A stretch of DNA of 48,491 nt from SZUA-217 sp034658975 (GTDB lineage Bacteria; Actinomycetota; Acidimicrobiia; Spongiisociales; ZC4RG35). Made by a program: the position numbers and the translations under genes. Shown here in pieces: positions 8,669 to 19,870 of the stretch. The DNA lies in contig JAYEGJ010000175.1 in the NCBI GenBank assembly GCA_034658975.1, positions 1 through 48,491 on the forward strand, given 5' to 3'. The notes beneath the pieces were generated by a model. It searched no databases. It had not been told where the DNA came from and was given only the letters and a program-made list of their open reading frames with translations. Position 1 is the stretch's first letter. Each line of letters begins with the position of its first letter.

Positions 8669-9592
8669 ATGTATCCCGCCGGTTTCGACTATCTGGCGCC
8701 GCAAAGTCTCGACGAAGCTCTCGGCATCCTCGCCGAACGAGGAGATGAGGTGAAGATCCTGGCCGGGGGACAAAGCCTCATCCCGATGATGAAGCTCCGC
8801 TTCGCCAGGCCCGGCACACTCGTTGACATCAACGGTATCCCCGGCCTAGACACGATCGACATCCAGAACGGTCATGTTCGAGTCCAGGCCTTGGCCCGAC
8901 ACGCCGACGTGGTGCGCTCAGAGGTCATCAAGCAGGAGAACGACCTGATGGCCGGCGCGGCGCCCTGGGTCGCCGATCCCATCGTCCGCAATCTGGGGAC
9001 CGTCTGTGGCTCCCTCGCTCACCATGACCCCGAAGGCGACTGGGCGTCGGTCATGCTCGCCCTCGACGCAGAGGTGGTCGCGGTGTCCAAGGAAGGGGTC
9101 GCCCACTTCCACCCCGGAGCAGACGGAGAACAGCACATCGGGGGAACAAGGGTCATTCCGATCCAGGAGTTCCTGGTCGACATGTTCACGACCTCGCTCC
9201 ATCCCACGGAGCTACTGACCGAAGTCCGCGTGCCTCGGTATGAGCGCGGCGGCGGGAACTACCAAAAGCTCGAACGCAAAGTCGGGGACTACGCAACGGT
9301 CGGGGTTGCGACCCACATCGAGCTTGGCGACGACGACCGTATCACTAAGGCCGGGATCGCCCTCACCTCCGTCTACGCCCACAACCTGAAGGTAAAGGAG
9401 GCGGAGCAAGCACTGGTTGGAAACGCCCCGAGCGAGGAACTCTTTGCCGAGGTAGGGCGGATCGCAGCTTCAGCATGTGACCCGGCATCCGACAACCGAG
9501 GCTCGGCCGACTACAAGCGTCACATGGTCGGATTGTTCACCGAGCGGAGTCTCGCTGAGTCCGTGAAGATCGCCCAAGGAGGCCAATCGTGA
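8669..9592 (+). CDS. coxM: Aerobic CO dehydrogenase medium (FAD) subunit
   Basis: This FAD-binding subunit belongs to the molybdenum hydroxylase family. The two FAD motifs are present: AGGQSLIP at about 32-39 and TVCGSLAHHDPEGDW at about 111-125, matching the AGGHS and TIGG motifs of CoxM. The C-terminal CO-dehydrogenase flavoprotein domain follows. It passes electrons from the iron-sulfur subunit to quinone. ATG at 8669 has AGGAG nine bases upstream; a GTG directly before it is less likely. The order M-S-L is that of form I enzymes. Confidence 0.95.
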   Translation: MYPAGFDYLAPQSLDEALGILAERGDEVKILAGGQSLIPMMKLRFARPGTLVDINGIPGLDTIDIQNGHVRVQALARHADVVRSEVIKQENDLMAGAAPWVADPIVRNLGTVCGSLAHHDPEGDWASVMLALDAEVVAVSKEGVAHFHPGADGEQHIGGTRVIPIQEFLVDMFTTSLHPTELLTEVRVPRYERGGGNYQKLERKVGDYATVGVATHIELGDDDRITKAGIALTSVYAHNLKVKEAEQALVGNAPSEELFAEVGRIAASACDPASDNRGSADYKRHMVGLFTERSLAESVKIAQGGQS

Positions 9593-10061
9593 ACACCACG
9601 GTGACAATCAACGGAGCGGCCTATTCCGCCGACGTCGAGCCGCGACTTCTCCTCGTGGACTTCATCCGCGGGAACGCCGGGCTGACCGGAACCCATATCG
9701 GCTGCGACACCACTAGCTGTGGGGTCTGCACGGTTCTCCTCGATGGAACGCCCGTGAAGTCCTGCACGATGTTTGCGGTCCAGGCGAACGGCCGCTCGAT
9801 AACCACTGTCGAGGGGTTGAAGCAGAACGGCCAGTTGTCCGCGATGCAAGAGGCATTTCGCGAGCACCACGGACTCCAGTGCGGATTCTGCACGCCGGCA
9901 ATGATGCTGGTCGGAACCGCTCTGATCGAAGAGAACCCCGACCCTTCGGAGGACGACGTCCGCTGGGGGATATCCGGAAACCTCTGCCGGTGCACCGGCT
10001 ACATGAACATCGTCAAGGCCATCCAGGCAGCCGCCGAAGCCACGCGTGAGGGAGCGAGCGA

Positions 10062-10065
<4 letters not shown>
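9589..10065 (+). CDS. coxS: Aerobic CO dehydrogenase small (2Fe-2S) subunit
   Basis: The protein has both [2Fe-2S] cluster sites of the family. The plant-ferredoxin-like N-terminal site uses Cys39, 44, 47 and 59. The C-terminal four-helix site uses Cys98, 101, 133 and 135 (CGFC and CRC). It relays electrons from the molybdenum centre in CoxL to FAD in CoxM. The start is GTG overlapping the coxM stop by four bases, and the gene overlaps coxL by four bases, so the three subunits are coupled. Confidence 0.96.
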
Positions 10066-12427
<2,362 letters not shown>

Positions 12428-12431
<4 letters not shown>

Positions 12432-13339
12432 ACCGTGAACTGCTGGAGCTGGCCGCCGATCTGAGCAGCCGGCACCAGCCGTTCCTGACTGCCACTGTGG
12501 TCTGGGCTCGAGGACCGTCCTCGGGTAAAAGGGGATCGACCGCGATCATCCAGCCAGACGGAAGCGTCATCGGCTGGATCGGTGGAGCCTGTGCGGAGCC
12601 GGTGGTCAAACGAGAGGCGCTGGAAGCCCTGGAGGACGGCAAGTCCCGTCTGCTTTTTCTGGGAACGGATGAGGACATCAAGTCGGCGGCACGTCCCGAT
12701 GTGACGACGGTGCCGATATCCTGCACATCCGAAGGAGCAATGGAGGTGTTCTTGGAACCTGCACTCCCCCAACCCCATCTGGTGATCGTCGGCTCTACTC
12801 CCGCCGTCGCCACATTCGCCGAGTTGGCGTCGGCGATCGACTGGAGAGTCGAGGTCGTGGAGAGCGACGTCATGCCTCGGGACGTGGGCACGGGCACCGC
12901 GATCGTCATCGCCACCCAGGGCCACTATGACGAACCGGCCCTGGAAGCGGCATTGCGGACCGATGCGGGCTACATCGGCCTGGTGGCGTCGTCGAAACGC
13001 TCCGAAACGGTTCTCGGATACCTGCGTGATCGCGGGGTGAGTGAGGACCAACTCGAAAGAGTGGCCGCCCCGGCGGGTCTCGATCTCGGCCACTTGAGTC
13101 ATCGCGAGATAGGCGTGGCGATCCTTGCCGAACTGGTGAAACGGCGTGCCGGCGGCGATCTCAATTGGACTACTCCGGTACTCGAACTGCACATGGCAAT
13201 CGACCCTGTCTGCAACATGGAGGTCGAGGTAGCCACAGCCCGGTTCATCTCCGAACATGACGGCGAGACGTTCTATTTCTGTGCCCCCGGATGCAAGGCC
13301 AGTTTCGACAAGTCTCCAGCGGAATTCGTCGGTGTGTGA
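12428..13339 (+). CDS. XdhC/CoxF-family maturation protein fused to a YHS metal-binding domain
   Basis: Residues 1-80 are an XdhC_CoxI domain (IGGACAEPVV) and residues about 115-245 the XdhC Rossmann domain. XdhC-family proteins bind the molybdenum cofactor and help sulfurate and insert it. The last 48 residues (256-303) are a YHS domain beginning MAIDPVCNMEV, with Cys262, Cys285 and Cys289 (CAPGC). YHS domains bind metals and occur on copper ATPases. Next to a copper-molybdenum enzyme, a role in bringing Cu to the active site is an attractive inference, not shown. ATG overlaps the coxL stop (ATGA). Met256 could be a separate start but has no ribosome-binding site. Confidence 0.85.
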
Positions 13340-13357
13340 TAAAACGAGACCACAACG

Positions 13358-13666
13358 ATGAGAAATCAACTGGCACTCAGAAATCAATGGGTCGATGAAG
13401 GCAAGAAGGTCGCCGTTGCCACGGTGATCAAAGTGCACGGAAGCGCACCCAGACCAGAAGGCTCGAAGTTCCTGGTCACCGATGCGGGAGACATGGAAGG
13501 CTCGGTCTCCGGCGGATGCGTGGAGAACGACGTCTTCCTTCACGCTCAGGAGGTGATCGAGTCTGGTACGCCCAAGACCGTCACCTACGGCATCGCCGAC
13601 GAGGACGCCTTTGAGGTCGGGATGGCCTGCGGCGGCACCATCGACGTATTCATCGAGTGCTGGTGA
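13358..13666 (+). CDS. XdhC_CoxI N-terminal domain protein (first half of split XdhC)
   Basis: This 102-residue protein is only the N-terminal XdhC_CoxI domain. It has the GSAPRPEGSKFLV segment, the SGGCVENDV motif with its Cys, and the MACGGTIDVFIE ending. In most XdhC proteins this is followed in the same chain by a Rossmann domain; here that domain is the next gene, joined by a four-base overlap. The pair probably forms one functional molybdenum-cofactor chaperone for CO dehydrogenase. Confidence 0.85.
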   Translation: MRNQLALRNQWVDEGKKVAVATVIKVHGSAPRPEGSKFLVTDAGDMEGSVSGGCVENDVFLHAQEVIESGTPKTVTYGIADEDAFEVGMACGGTIDVFIECW

Positions 13667-14439
13667 GCGACCCCCTCTCGGCAATTCAGGGGATTCTCGA
13701 CGCTGAGGAGTTCGGCTCGGTCATTACCTTCGTCGACGGCCCATCCATTGGCACCAAGGTCGTCCTCGCGTCCGACGGCACACCGCTGGCGGGCACCCTC
13801 CCGCCTGCCATCTCCTCAGACGTCACCGATGACGCCATCGAGTTGATGAACCATGAGCAACACCGGACCATGTCCTACGGCAGCCATTCGGTCTTTTTCG
13901 AGTCGCTCGCTCCCCCACCGGACTTGCTCGTCTTCGGCGCCGTTCACGTCGCTCAGGCCCTGACGACATTCGCCACCCGAATGGGATACCGGGTGACCGT
14001 CGTCGATTCACGGCCCGCCTTCGCCACCCCAGACCGCTTCCCCGAGGCGCGTGCCGTTCTCGTCGGCTGGCCTGCCGACCTCATGGATCAGCTCTCCTTT
14101 GATCGTCGCACCTGGGTCGTGATCCTCTCCCACGACACCCGCCACGAAACGCCTGTGTTGGAGGCAGCGCTGAGAAGCGAGGCCCGTTACATAGGGGCCA
14201 TGGGCAGCCGGCGAACCCATAAGCAGCGTGTCGAGCGCCTCCATGGCATGGGATTCGTCTCCGACGACACCGACCGCATCCGGGGACCCGTCGGGCTGGA
14301 CATCGGTGCCGAAACCCCTCAGGAAGTGGCCGTCTCCATCCTCGCCGAGATGACGTTGATCCGATATGGAGCAGGCACAGGACTCTCCCTTCATGGACAG
14401 GAGGGGCGCATCCACAAGCAGCGCCCCGAGGACGCCTAG
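13663..14439 (+). CDS. XdhC Rossmann-domain protein (second half of split XdhC)
   Basis: The C-terminal 165 residues form the XdhC Rossmann domain: LLVFGAVHVAQAL as the nucleotide-binding turn, VVILSHDTRHETPVLEAALRS, YIGAMGSRRTHKQRVERL and GLDIGAETPQEVAVSILAEM. The first 80 residues are a small alpha-beta segment found between the two XdhC domains in fused members. GTG at 13663 overlaps the previous stop (GTGA); GTG at 13657 is an alternative. Together with the preceding gene it makes a complete second XdhC in the cluster. Confidence 0.85.
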   Translation: MSDPLSAIQGILDAEEFGSVITFVDGPSIGTKVVLASDGTPLAGTLPPAISSDVTDDAIELMNHEQHRTMSYGSHSVFFESLAPPPDLLVFGAVHVAQALTTFATRMGYRVTVVDSRPAFATPDRFPEARAVLVGWPADLMDQLSFDRRTWVVILSHDTRHETPVLEAALRSEARYIGAMGSRRTHKQRVERLHGMGFVSDDTDRIRGPVGLDIGAETPQEVAVSILAEMTLIRYGAGTGLSLHGQEGRIHKQRPEDA

Positions 14440-14444
14440 CGACC

Positions 14445-17150
14445 GTGAGCACCACGGACGACGCACTCCGCACGGACATCCGTCGTCTCGGCAACCAACT
14501 CGGTGACGCCCTGGTCCGTCAGCACGGCCAGGATCTCCTCGACCTCGTCGAACAGGTCCGGGCTCTCGGCAAGTCTGCCCGGAGAGGAGGAAGCACCGAT
14601 GCCATGGACAAGCTCGACAAGCTTCTCTCGGAGCTCCCGACTCATCAGGTGATTCCCCTGGTCAGGGCCTTCACTACCTACTTCTATCTCGCCAATGTCT
14701 GCGAGCAGGTCCACAGAATCGATGATCTCGCGCCGGATGACCGGTACCTGCGATTGACGATCGACCGGATCCAGGATGCCGACATCGACCCCGATCTCAT
14801 CGATGAAATCCTCGGCCGCTTCGAGGTCAGGCCAGTCTTCACCGCGCACCCGACGGAGGCCGCCCGCCGGAGCGTCCTGAGGAAGACCAACACCTTGGCG
14901 CAGTTCGTCGAGGACCGGTTCACCACCTCGAACCAGGACCGAATCGCCTCCATCGATCGACGGACCGCGGAGCTCATCGACCAGATATGGCAGACAGACG
15001 AGCTGAGAATGGAGCGCCCAACAGTCGTTCATGAGGCGCGTTCGGTCCTCTACTACTTGGTGGCGATGGCTTCGTCGGTTCTCCCGGATCTGAACGAGTT
15101 CATGACCCATCAGTTGAAGCGGCTGGGCTCGGATAACGGTGTGCCGGTCCGGTTTGGGACTTGGGTCGGCGGTGATCGCGACGGCAATCCCGGCGTAACT
15201 CCGGAAACGACTCTCGAAACCCTCGAACTCCAGCACGATCGAGGATTGACCCTGCTGATCGAGATGATGGAAGACCTAGCCGATGAGCTCTCGGTGTCGG
15301 ATCGACTCGCCCCCATCTCAGGCGATCTCGAAGCTTCTCTCGAAGACGATCAGGCACAGCTTCCCGACGTATGGCGTCGGGAGGGAAAGAGAACTTCCGG
15401 CGAGCCGTACCGGCTCAAGTGCTCATTCATCCATGCCCGGCTCGTCAACACGCGGAGCCGGATCGCAGCCGGCAACCCCCACCGAACGGGGCTCGACTAC
15501 ACCCACCCCGATCAATTGCTCGCCGAACTGAATCTCATCGCCGATTCGCTCACGGCTTCCCGAGGGCAGCTCATCGCTGAGGGCGCCGTCGCCCGGGTCC
15601 GGCAAACAGCGAAGACCCTCGGATTCCAGATCGCCACACTTGACGTCCGGGAGCACTCCGTCAAGCATGCCGCCGCGGTCGAGGAGTTGTTCGCAGCGGT
15701 TGGTGTCGAACTGAATTCGATGGGCGGCAATCAGCGTTTCAGCATTCTCTCCAAGGAGATCGAGGGAGCCCGCCCCCTCTCGGGGCCGACAACCACTCTG
15801 TCGGAGGAATCCTCCAAGACACTCGGCACCTTTCGGGCGATCCGGGAGGCCCATGAGAGGTATGGGAAGCAGGTGATTGAGAGCTACATCATCTCGATGA
15901 CGGAAACGCCGACAAACGTCCTCGAGGCCGTGGTTCTAGCCCGCGAGGCAGGCCTCGTCGACCTGAAACGCGGGATCGCCGATGTCGGATTCGTCCCGCT
16001 CGTCGAGACCATCGACGACCTGCGTGGATCAGGGCTTCTCCTCGACAACCTCCTCCACGACCCGAATTACCGAAGGCTGCTCTCTCTTCGCGGCGACACC
16101 CAAGAGGTCATGTTGGGTTACTCCGACTCGAACAAGGTGGGCGGCATCGCGGCGTCTCAATGGGAGATCTACAAGGCCCAGAAAGCGATGAGAGCGGTCG
16201 CCGAGGAGCACGGGGTGAAACTCCGCCTCTTCCACGGACGCGGCGGGACCATCGGCCGCGGGGGCGGACCGGCCCATGCGGCCATCCTCGCCCAGCCGTT
16301 TGGAACCGTCGACGGCTCGATGAAGGTGACCGAGCAGGGTGAGGTCATCTCCGACAAGTACGGGAATCCGCGCATCGCCTCCCGCAACCTGGAGTTGATG
16401 GTCGCCTCGGTCCTCGAGAGCTCTCTGTTGCACCGAACGTCCCGGCGACCGACCGAGACTCTCGATCGCTGGACCGAGGCAATGAACTGTTTCGCCGACG
16501 AGGCCTACAAGGCCTACCGCAATCTCGTCGAGAATTCGTCTCTCGTCCCATACTTCCTCTCGTCGACACCGGTCGAGGAGTTGGCCAAGATGAACATCGG
16601 TAGCCGTCCATCGCGACGCCCCGGCGGAGTTGGAGGCGTCGATGACCTACGGGCCATCCCCTGGGTGTTCGGCTGGACCCAAACGCGTCAGATCGTCCCA
16701 GGTTGGTTCGGAGTGGGCTCGGGTCTGTCTGCCGCGCGAGATGCCGGCTACGCCGATGTGATCGCCGAGATGGCAGAAAGCTGGGGCTTCTTCCAGACGT
16801 TCCTGTCCAATGTCGAGATGACATTGTTCAAAACCGACCTCGACATAGCCAGCCGCTACGTCGATGCCCTGGTGGAGCCCGAGCACCGGCACCTGCTCGA
16901 CATCATCAGGACCGAGCGTGAGCTTTCGGAAACCCAGGTTCTAGCCGTGCGCGGCTCGGCCCAGCTATTGACCGACGCCCCTTTGCTGCGCCGAACCTTC
17001 GATGTGAGAGATATCTACCTGGATCCGATCAACTACCTCCAGGTCTCCCTGCTGGAGAGGAGCCGTGGCGGGGAGGCGTCTCAGCAGTTGGACAGGGCGC
17101 TCTTACTCACCGTCAATGGGATCGCCGCAGGGATGCGCAACACGGGTTAG
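14445..17150 (+). CDS. ppc: Phosphoenolpyruvate carboxylase
   Basis: The enzyme adds bicarbonate to PEP to give oxaloacetate and phosphate. Visible landmarks are the catalytic His in VFTAHPTEAARRS at about 130, the MLGYSDSNKVGG motif, and the loop LFHGRGGTIGRGGGP at about 590. The C-terminus MRNTG matches the usual end of PEPC. At 901 residues it is full length. GTG at 14445 lies five bases after the preceding XdhC gene, so it may be transcribed with the cox cluster. In the GYSDSxKD motif Asp is replaced by Val. The 3' end overlaps the convergent hydrolase gene by four bases. Confidence 0.96.
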   Translation: MSTTDDALRTDIRRLGNQLGDALVRQHGQDLLDLVEQVRALGKSARRGGSTDAMDKLDKLLSELPTHQVIPLVRAFTTYFYLANVCEQVHRIDDLAPDDRYLRLTIDRIQDADIDPDLIDEILGRFEVRPVFTAHPTEAARRSVLRKTNTLAQFVEDRFTTSNQDRIASIDRRTAELIDQIWQTDELRMERPTVVHEARSVLYYLVAMASSVLPDLNEFMTHQLKRLGSDNGVPVRFGTWVGGDRDGNPGVTPETTLETLELQHDRGLTLLIEMMEDLADELSVSDRLAPISGDLEASLEDDQAQLPDVWRREGKRTSGEPYRLKCSFIHARLVNTRSRIAAGNPHRTGLDYTHPDQLLAELNLIADSLTASRGQLIAEGAVARVRQTAKTLGFQIATLDVREHSVKHAAAVEELFAAVGVELNSMGGNQRFSILSKEIEGARPLSGPTTTLSEESSKTLGTFRAIREAHERYGKQVIESYIISMTETPTNVLEAVVLAREAGLVDLKRGIADVGFVPLVETIDDLRGSGLLLDNLLHDPNYRRLLSLRGDTQEVMLGYSDSNKVGGIAASQWEIYKAQKAMRAVAEEHGVKLRLFHGRGGTIGRGGGPAHAAILAQPFGTVDGSMKVTEQGEVISDKYGNPRIASRNLELMVASVLESSLLHRTSRRPTETLDRWTEAMNCFADEAYKAYRNLVENSSLVPYFLSSTPVEELAKMNIGSRPSRRPGGVGGVDDLRAIPWVFGWTQTRQIVPGWFGVGSGLSAARDAGYADVIAEMAESWGFFQTFLSNVEMTLFKTDLDIASRYVDALVEPEHRHLLDIIRTERELSETQVLAVRGSAQLLTDAPLLRRTFDVRDIYLDPINYLQVSLLERSRGGEASQQLDRALLLTVNGIAAGMRNTG

Positions 17151-17929
17151 GACGTCAGGAAGTCCTTCAGCACCGCGTTGAACTTCTCCGGTCGCTCCAC
17201 CGGAACGGCGTGGTGAGCGTTCTCGATCACAACCAGCTCGGCCGACGGCATCCGGTCGACGTACGGCTGTTTTGTCTCGACCGGCGTGTAATCCTGGTCC
17301 GAGGCGACGACCACAATCGGTTTCTCGAAGCGGCTCATCTCATCGACCACCCCAGGCCAATCGAGGATCGCCTGAAGAGAGGCCTGATAGGCCTGCTTGT
17401 CGTTCTCGGCCCACCGCTCGGCCATTAGTTCTCGCTCGGCTCCCATGTCCTCGTCCGGAAAGAGACGGCCTGCCAGGATTTCGCCGATCTTCTCCATCCC
17501 GGCGAACCGGGCGATGAGCTTGCGGATGGCAATTTGAGTCTTCATGCCGACGGATTTCACCTCGAATCCCTGCACGGCGTTGATCGCCATGAGGCTTTCG
17601 ACGAGGTCGGGACGATCGGCGGCCATCTGAAAGCCGACCATCGCTCCCAAGGAGATGCCGACGACGGGGAGCGCCCCTCCATCGAGCTGGTCGAGTAGAA
17701 CGGCCACATCTTCGGCGAAACCCCCGATGCTGTATGAACCCGCGGGTTTGCCCGACCTCCCGTGACCGCGCAAGTCGACGGTGATCATCTGATAAGCGTC
17801 GGAGAAACGCTCGACCTGCCTTTCCCAATCGCGTGTGGATGACCCGAGTCCATGGATGAACAGGACCGGTCGACCGGTCCCCGACGTCTCATAGTGGATC
17901 GGCACTCCGTTGACTTCGACGATGGGCAT
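17147..17929 (-). CDS. Alpha/beta hydrolase
   Basis: This 260-residue alpha/beta-hydrolase has the oxyanion-hole motif FIHGLGSSTRDW at about 30-41, the nucleophile elbow GISLGA (Ser at about 94), and the catalytic His in NAHHAVPVERPEKF near 241. The sequence resembles 3-oxoadipate enol-lactonase and related esterases, but no pathway genes are nearby, so the substrate is open. It is transcribed divergently from upp across a 23-base spacer. A TACGGT box six bases before its ATG suggests a leaderless transcript. Confidence 0.85.
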   Translation of the reverse strand: MPIVEVNGVPIHYETSGTGRPVLFIHGLGSSTRDWERQVERFSDAYQMITVDLRGHGRSGKPAGSYSIGGFAEDVAVLLDQLDGGALPVVGISLGAMVGFQMAADRPDLVESLMAINAVQGFEVKSVGMKTQIAIRKLIARFAGMEKIGEILAGRLFPDEDMGAERELMAERWAENDKQAYQASLQAILDWPGVVDEMSRFEKPIVVVASDQDYTPVETKQPYVDRMPSAELVVIENAHHAVPVERPEKFNAVLKDFLTS

Positions 17930-17935
17930 CCCGGC

Positions 17936-17945
17936 ACCGTAGTGT
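17936..17945. promoter_or_regulatory. Overlapping divergent -10 boxes for the hydrolase gene and upp
   Basis: The spacer of 23 bases contains ACCGTAGTGT. On the plus strand TAGTGT (17940-17945) lies seven bases before the upp ATG. On the minus strand TACGGT (17941-17936) lies six bases before the hydrolase ATG. The two boxes share the TA at 17940-17941. Neither gene has a ribosome-binding site, so both would be leaderless. Confidence 0.4.
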
Positions 17946-17952
17946 CCGGCCC

Positions 17953-18573
17953 ATGCCGCTAACCGTTCTCGATCACCCGCTTGCAGCCGATCTGCTCACC
18001 GTCCTCCGCAAGGAGGACACCTCCCCGCCGAAATTCCGCCAACACGCAGAGCGTCTTGGCTACCTGCTCGTCGCAGAGGCGATTTCCGACATGCCGACCG
18101 AAGAGATCGCCATCGACACCCCGCTCGAATCTGCGACGGGGACCGTCCTGCGCCGCCCGGTGGTGGCCGTCGCCGTGCTTCGCGCCGGGCTCGGGCTGCT
18201 GCCGTCGGTTCTCGCCCTCGTACCCGACGCTGCGATCGGCTTTGCCGGTGTCCAACGCGACGAGGAGACCGCCGAGCCGATGGAGTACTACACCAAGTTC
18301 CCGAACCTCGACGAGGCACGGGTTCTCATCCTCGAACCCATGCTCGCCACCGGTGGTTCCTTGTCATGGGCGATCGACAAGGTCAAGGAGAACGGCGCCA
18401 GGGACATAACGGCTGTCTGCGTCGTGGCCGCTCCCGAAGGGGTGAAGTTCATCGAAGAGCACCATCCCGACGTCCGGATCGTGGCGGCTTCCCTCGACCG
18501 GGAGCTCAACGAGCACTTCTACATCGCACCTGGCCTGGGAGACATGGGAGACCGGCTCTTCGGGACCTTGTGA
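17953..18573 (+). CDS. upp: Uracil phosphoribosyltransferase
   Basis: Upp converts uracil and PRPP to UMP in pyrimidine salvage. The PRPP-binding motif reads LEPMLATGGS, near residue 122-131, with Glu where most family members have Asp. The uracil-contacting C-terminal region includes YIAPGLGDMGDRLFGT. The length of 206 is standard. The ATG has a TAGTGT box seven bases upstream. The gene overlaps the following alkyltransferase-like gene by four bases. Confidence 0.95.
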   Translation: MPLTVLDHPLAADLLTVLRKEDTSPPKFRQHAERLGYLLVAEAISDMPTEEIAIDTPLESATGTVLRRPVVAVAVLRAGLGLLPSVLALVPDAAIGFAGVQRDEETAEPMEYYTKFPNLDEARVLILEPMLATGGSLSWAIDKVKENGARDITAVCVVAAPEGVKFIEEHHPDVRIVAASLDRELNEHFYIAPGLGDMGDRLFGTL

Positions 18574-18842
18574 CGGACTTCGAAGACGCCGTCATCGAGA
18601 TCATCGACCGTCTGGAGCCGGGTGAGGTCATCACCTATGGAGAGGTCGCCGCCGAGGCCGGACACCCCGGCGCAGCCCGCGCCGTCGGATCGCTCCTTCG
18701 CACGACCGGCGCCGATATCCCGTGGTGGCGGGTGGTAGGTGCGGGTGGCTATCTGCGATCACCCAAGACCTCGGCGCAGGCAAGTCACCTCGCCGACGAC
18801 GGCGTGCTGGTCGTCAATAACCGCGTCCGACTTGAACCCTGA
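18570..18842 (+). CDS. Alkyltransferase-like DNA-binding protein (ATL)
   Basis: This 90-residue protein matches the DNA-binding domain of O6-alkylguanine-DNA methyltransferase: GEVITYGEVAAEAGHPGAARAVG and the segment IPWWRVVGAGG. The active-site PCHR of true methyltransferases is replaced by PWWR, so it cannot accept an alkyl group. Known ATL proteins bind and flip alkylated guanines and recruit nucleotide excision repair. GTG at 18570 overlaps the upp stop (GTGA). Confidence 0.85.
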   Translation: MTDFEDAVIEIIDRLEPGEVITYGEVAAEAGHPGAARAVGSLLRTTGADIPWWRVVGAGGYLRSPKTSAQASHLADDGVLVVNNRVRLEP

Positions 18843-18867
18843 CTCCCGGGCTACGAAACTCTGATCG

Positions 18868-19869
18868 ATCAGGCACTTCCTCAACACCTACGACTGGTCA
18901 CGCTCCGATCTCCAGGGTCTCATCGATGAGGCCAGGGCGTTCAAAGAATCCCCGTACGGCGACGCCCTCAAAGACAAGACGATCGCCCTTCTGTTTCTCA
19001 ACAACTCGCTTCGGACGAGGACATCGTTCGAGGTCGGCGCCCGCCAGCTCGGAGGACATGCCGTCATCCTCACTCCGGCTGGAGGCATGTGGCCTCTCGA
19101 ATTCGAGCCGGGAGCGATCATGGCTGGTGACGCCGAGGAGCATGTGCAGGAAGCGGCCAAGATCCTCTCCCGGTACTGCGACCTGATCGGAATCCGGGCC
19201 TTCCCCAAGTTCGAGGATTGGCAGCTCGATCGCAAGGATCAGATTCTCAACTCGTTCGCCGAGCACTCCGACGTTCCCGTGATCAACATGGAGACCATCA
19301 CCCATCCGTGCCAGGAGATGGCGCTGGCAATGTCCCTCCAGGAGCGACTGGGCTCACTCGACGGTAAGAAGCTCGTCGTCGCCTGGAGCTATCACCCCAA
19401 GCCACTCAACACTGCCGTTGCGAACTCCGCTTTGGTCATCGGGGCGAAGTTCGGGATGGACGTGACTCTGCTGTGCCCGACCGAGGAGTACATACTCGAC
19501 GGGCGCTACATGGGGATCGCCAACACGGACGCCTCTGCCAATGGCCGCTCGGTCACCATCAGCCACGACGTCGACGTCGCTTACGAGGGTGCCGACATCG
19601 TCTACGTCAAGAGTTGGGGCGCTCTCCCCTACTTCGGCAACTGGGAAGCCGAGAAACAGCTTCGTGACCGGTACAAGCACTTCATCGTCGACCGGCCGAA
19701 GATGCTCAAAACCAACGACGCCGTAGTCAGCCATTGTCTTCCGATGCGACGCAACGTGATCATGACCGACGAGGTCTTCGATAGCCCGGACTGCCTGGCC
19801 TATGAAGAGGCCGAAAACCGCCTGCATGTCCAGAAGGCGATCATGAAGGCCCTCGTCGCGGAGATCTGA
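18868..19869 (+). CDS. argF': N-acetylornithine carbamoyltransferase, apparent ATC start
   Basis: The sequence follows the Xanthomonas N-acetylornithine carbamoyltransferase family: carbamoyl-phosphate loop SLRTRTSFEVG, the GMWPLEFEPG segment, HPCQ, HPKPLNTAVANSA, KSWGALPYFGNWE, HCLPMRRN and ENRLHVQKA. A Glu pair at 90-91 covers the position that separates acetyl- (Glu) from succinylornithine enzymes (Pro). Ile298 replaces the Lys that is carboxylated in the Xanthomonas enzyme. The open frame is closed by TGA at 18862 and has no ATG, GTG or TTG until Met at 19087, which would delete the carbamoyl-phosphate loop. ATC at 18868 aligns exactly with the family Met (MxHFL), giving 333 residues. It heads argF'-argB-argC. 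Confidence 0.88.
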   Translation: MRHFLNTYDWSRSDLQGLIDEARAFKESPYGDALKDKTIALLFLNNSLRTRTSFEVGARQLGGHAVILTPAGGMWPLEFEPGAIMAGDAEEHVQEAAKILSRYCDLIGIRAFPKFEDWQLDRKDQILNSFAEHSDVPVINMETITHPCQEMALAMSLQERLGSLDGKKLVVAWSYHPKPLNTAVANSALVIGAKFGMDVTLLCPTEEYILDGRYMGIANTDASANGRSVTISHDVDVAYEGADIVYVKSWGALPYFGNWEAEKQLRDRYKHFIVDRPKMLKTNDAVVSHCLPMRRNVIMTDEVFDSPDCLAYEEAENRLHVQKAIMKALVAEI

Positions 19870-19870
19870 G

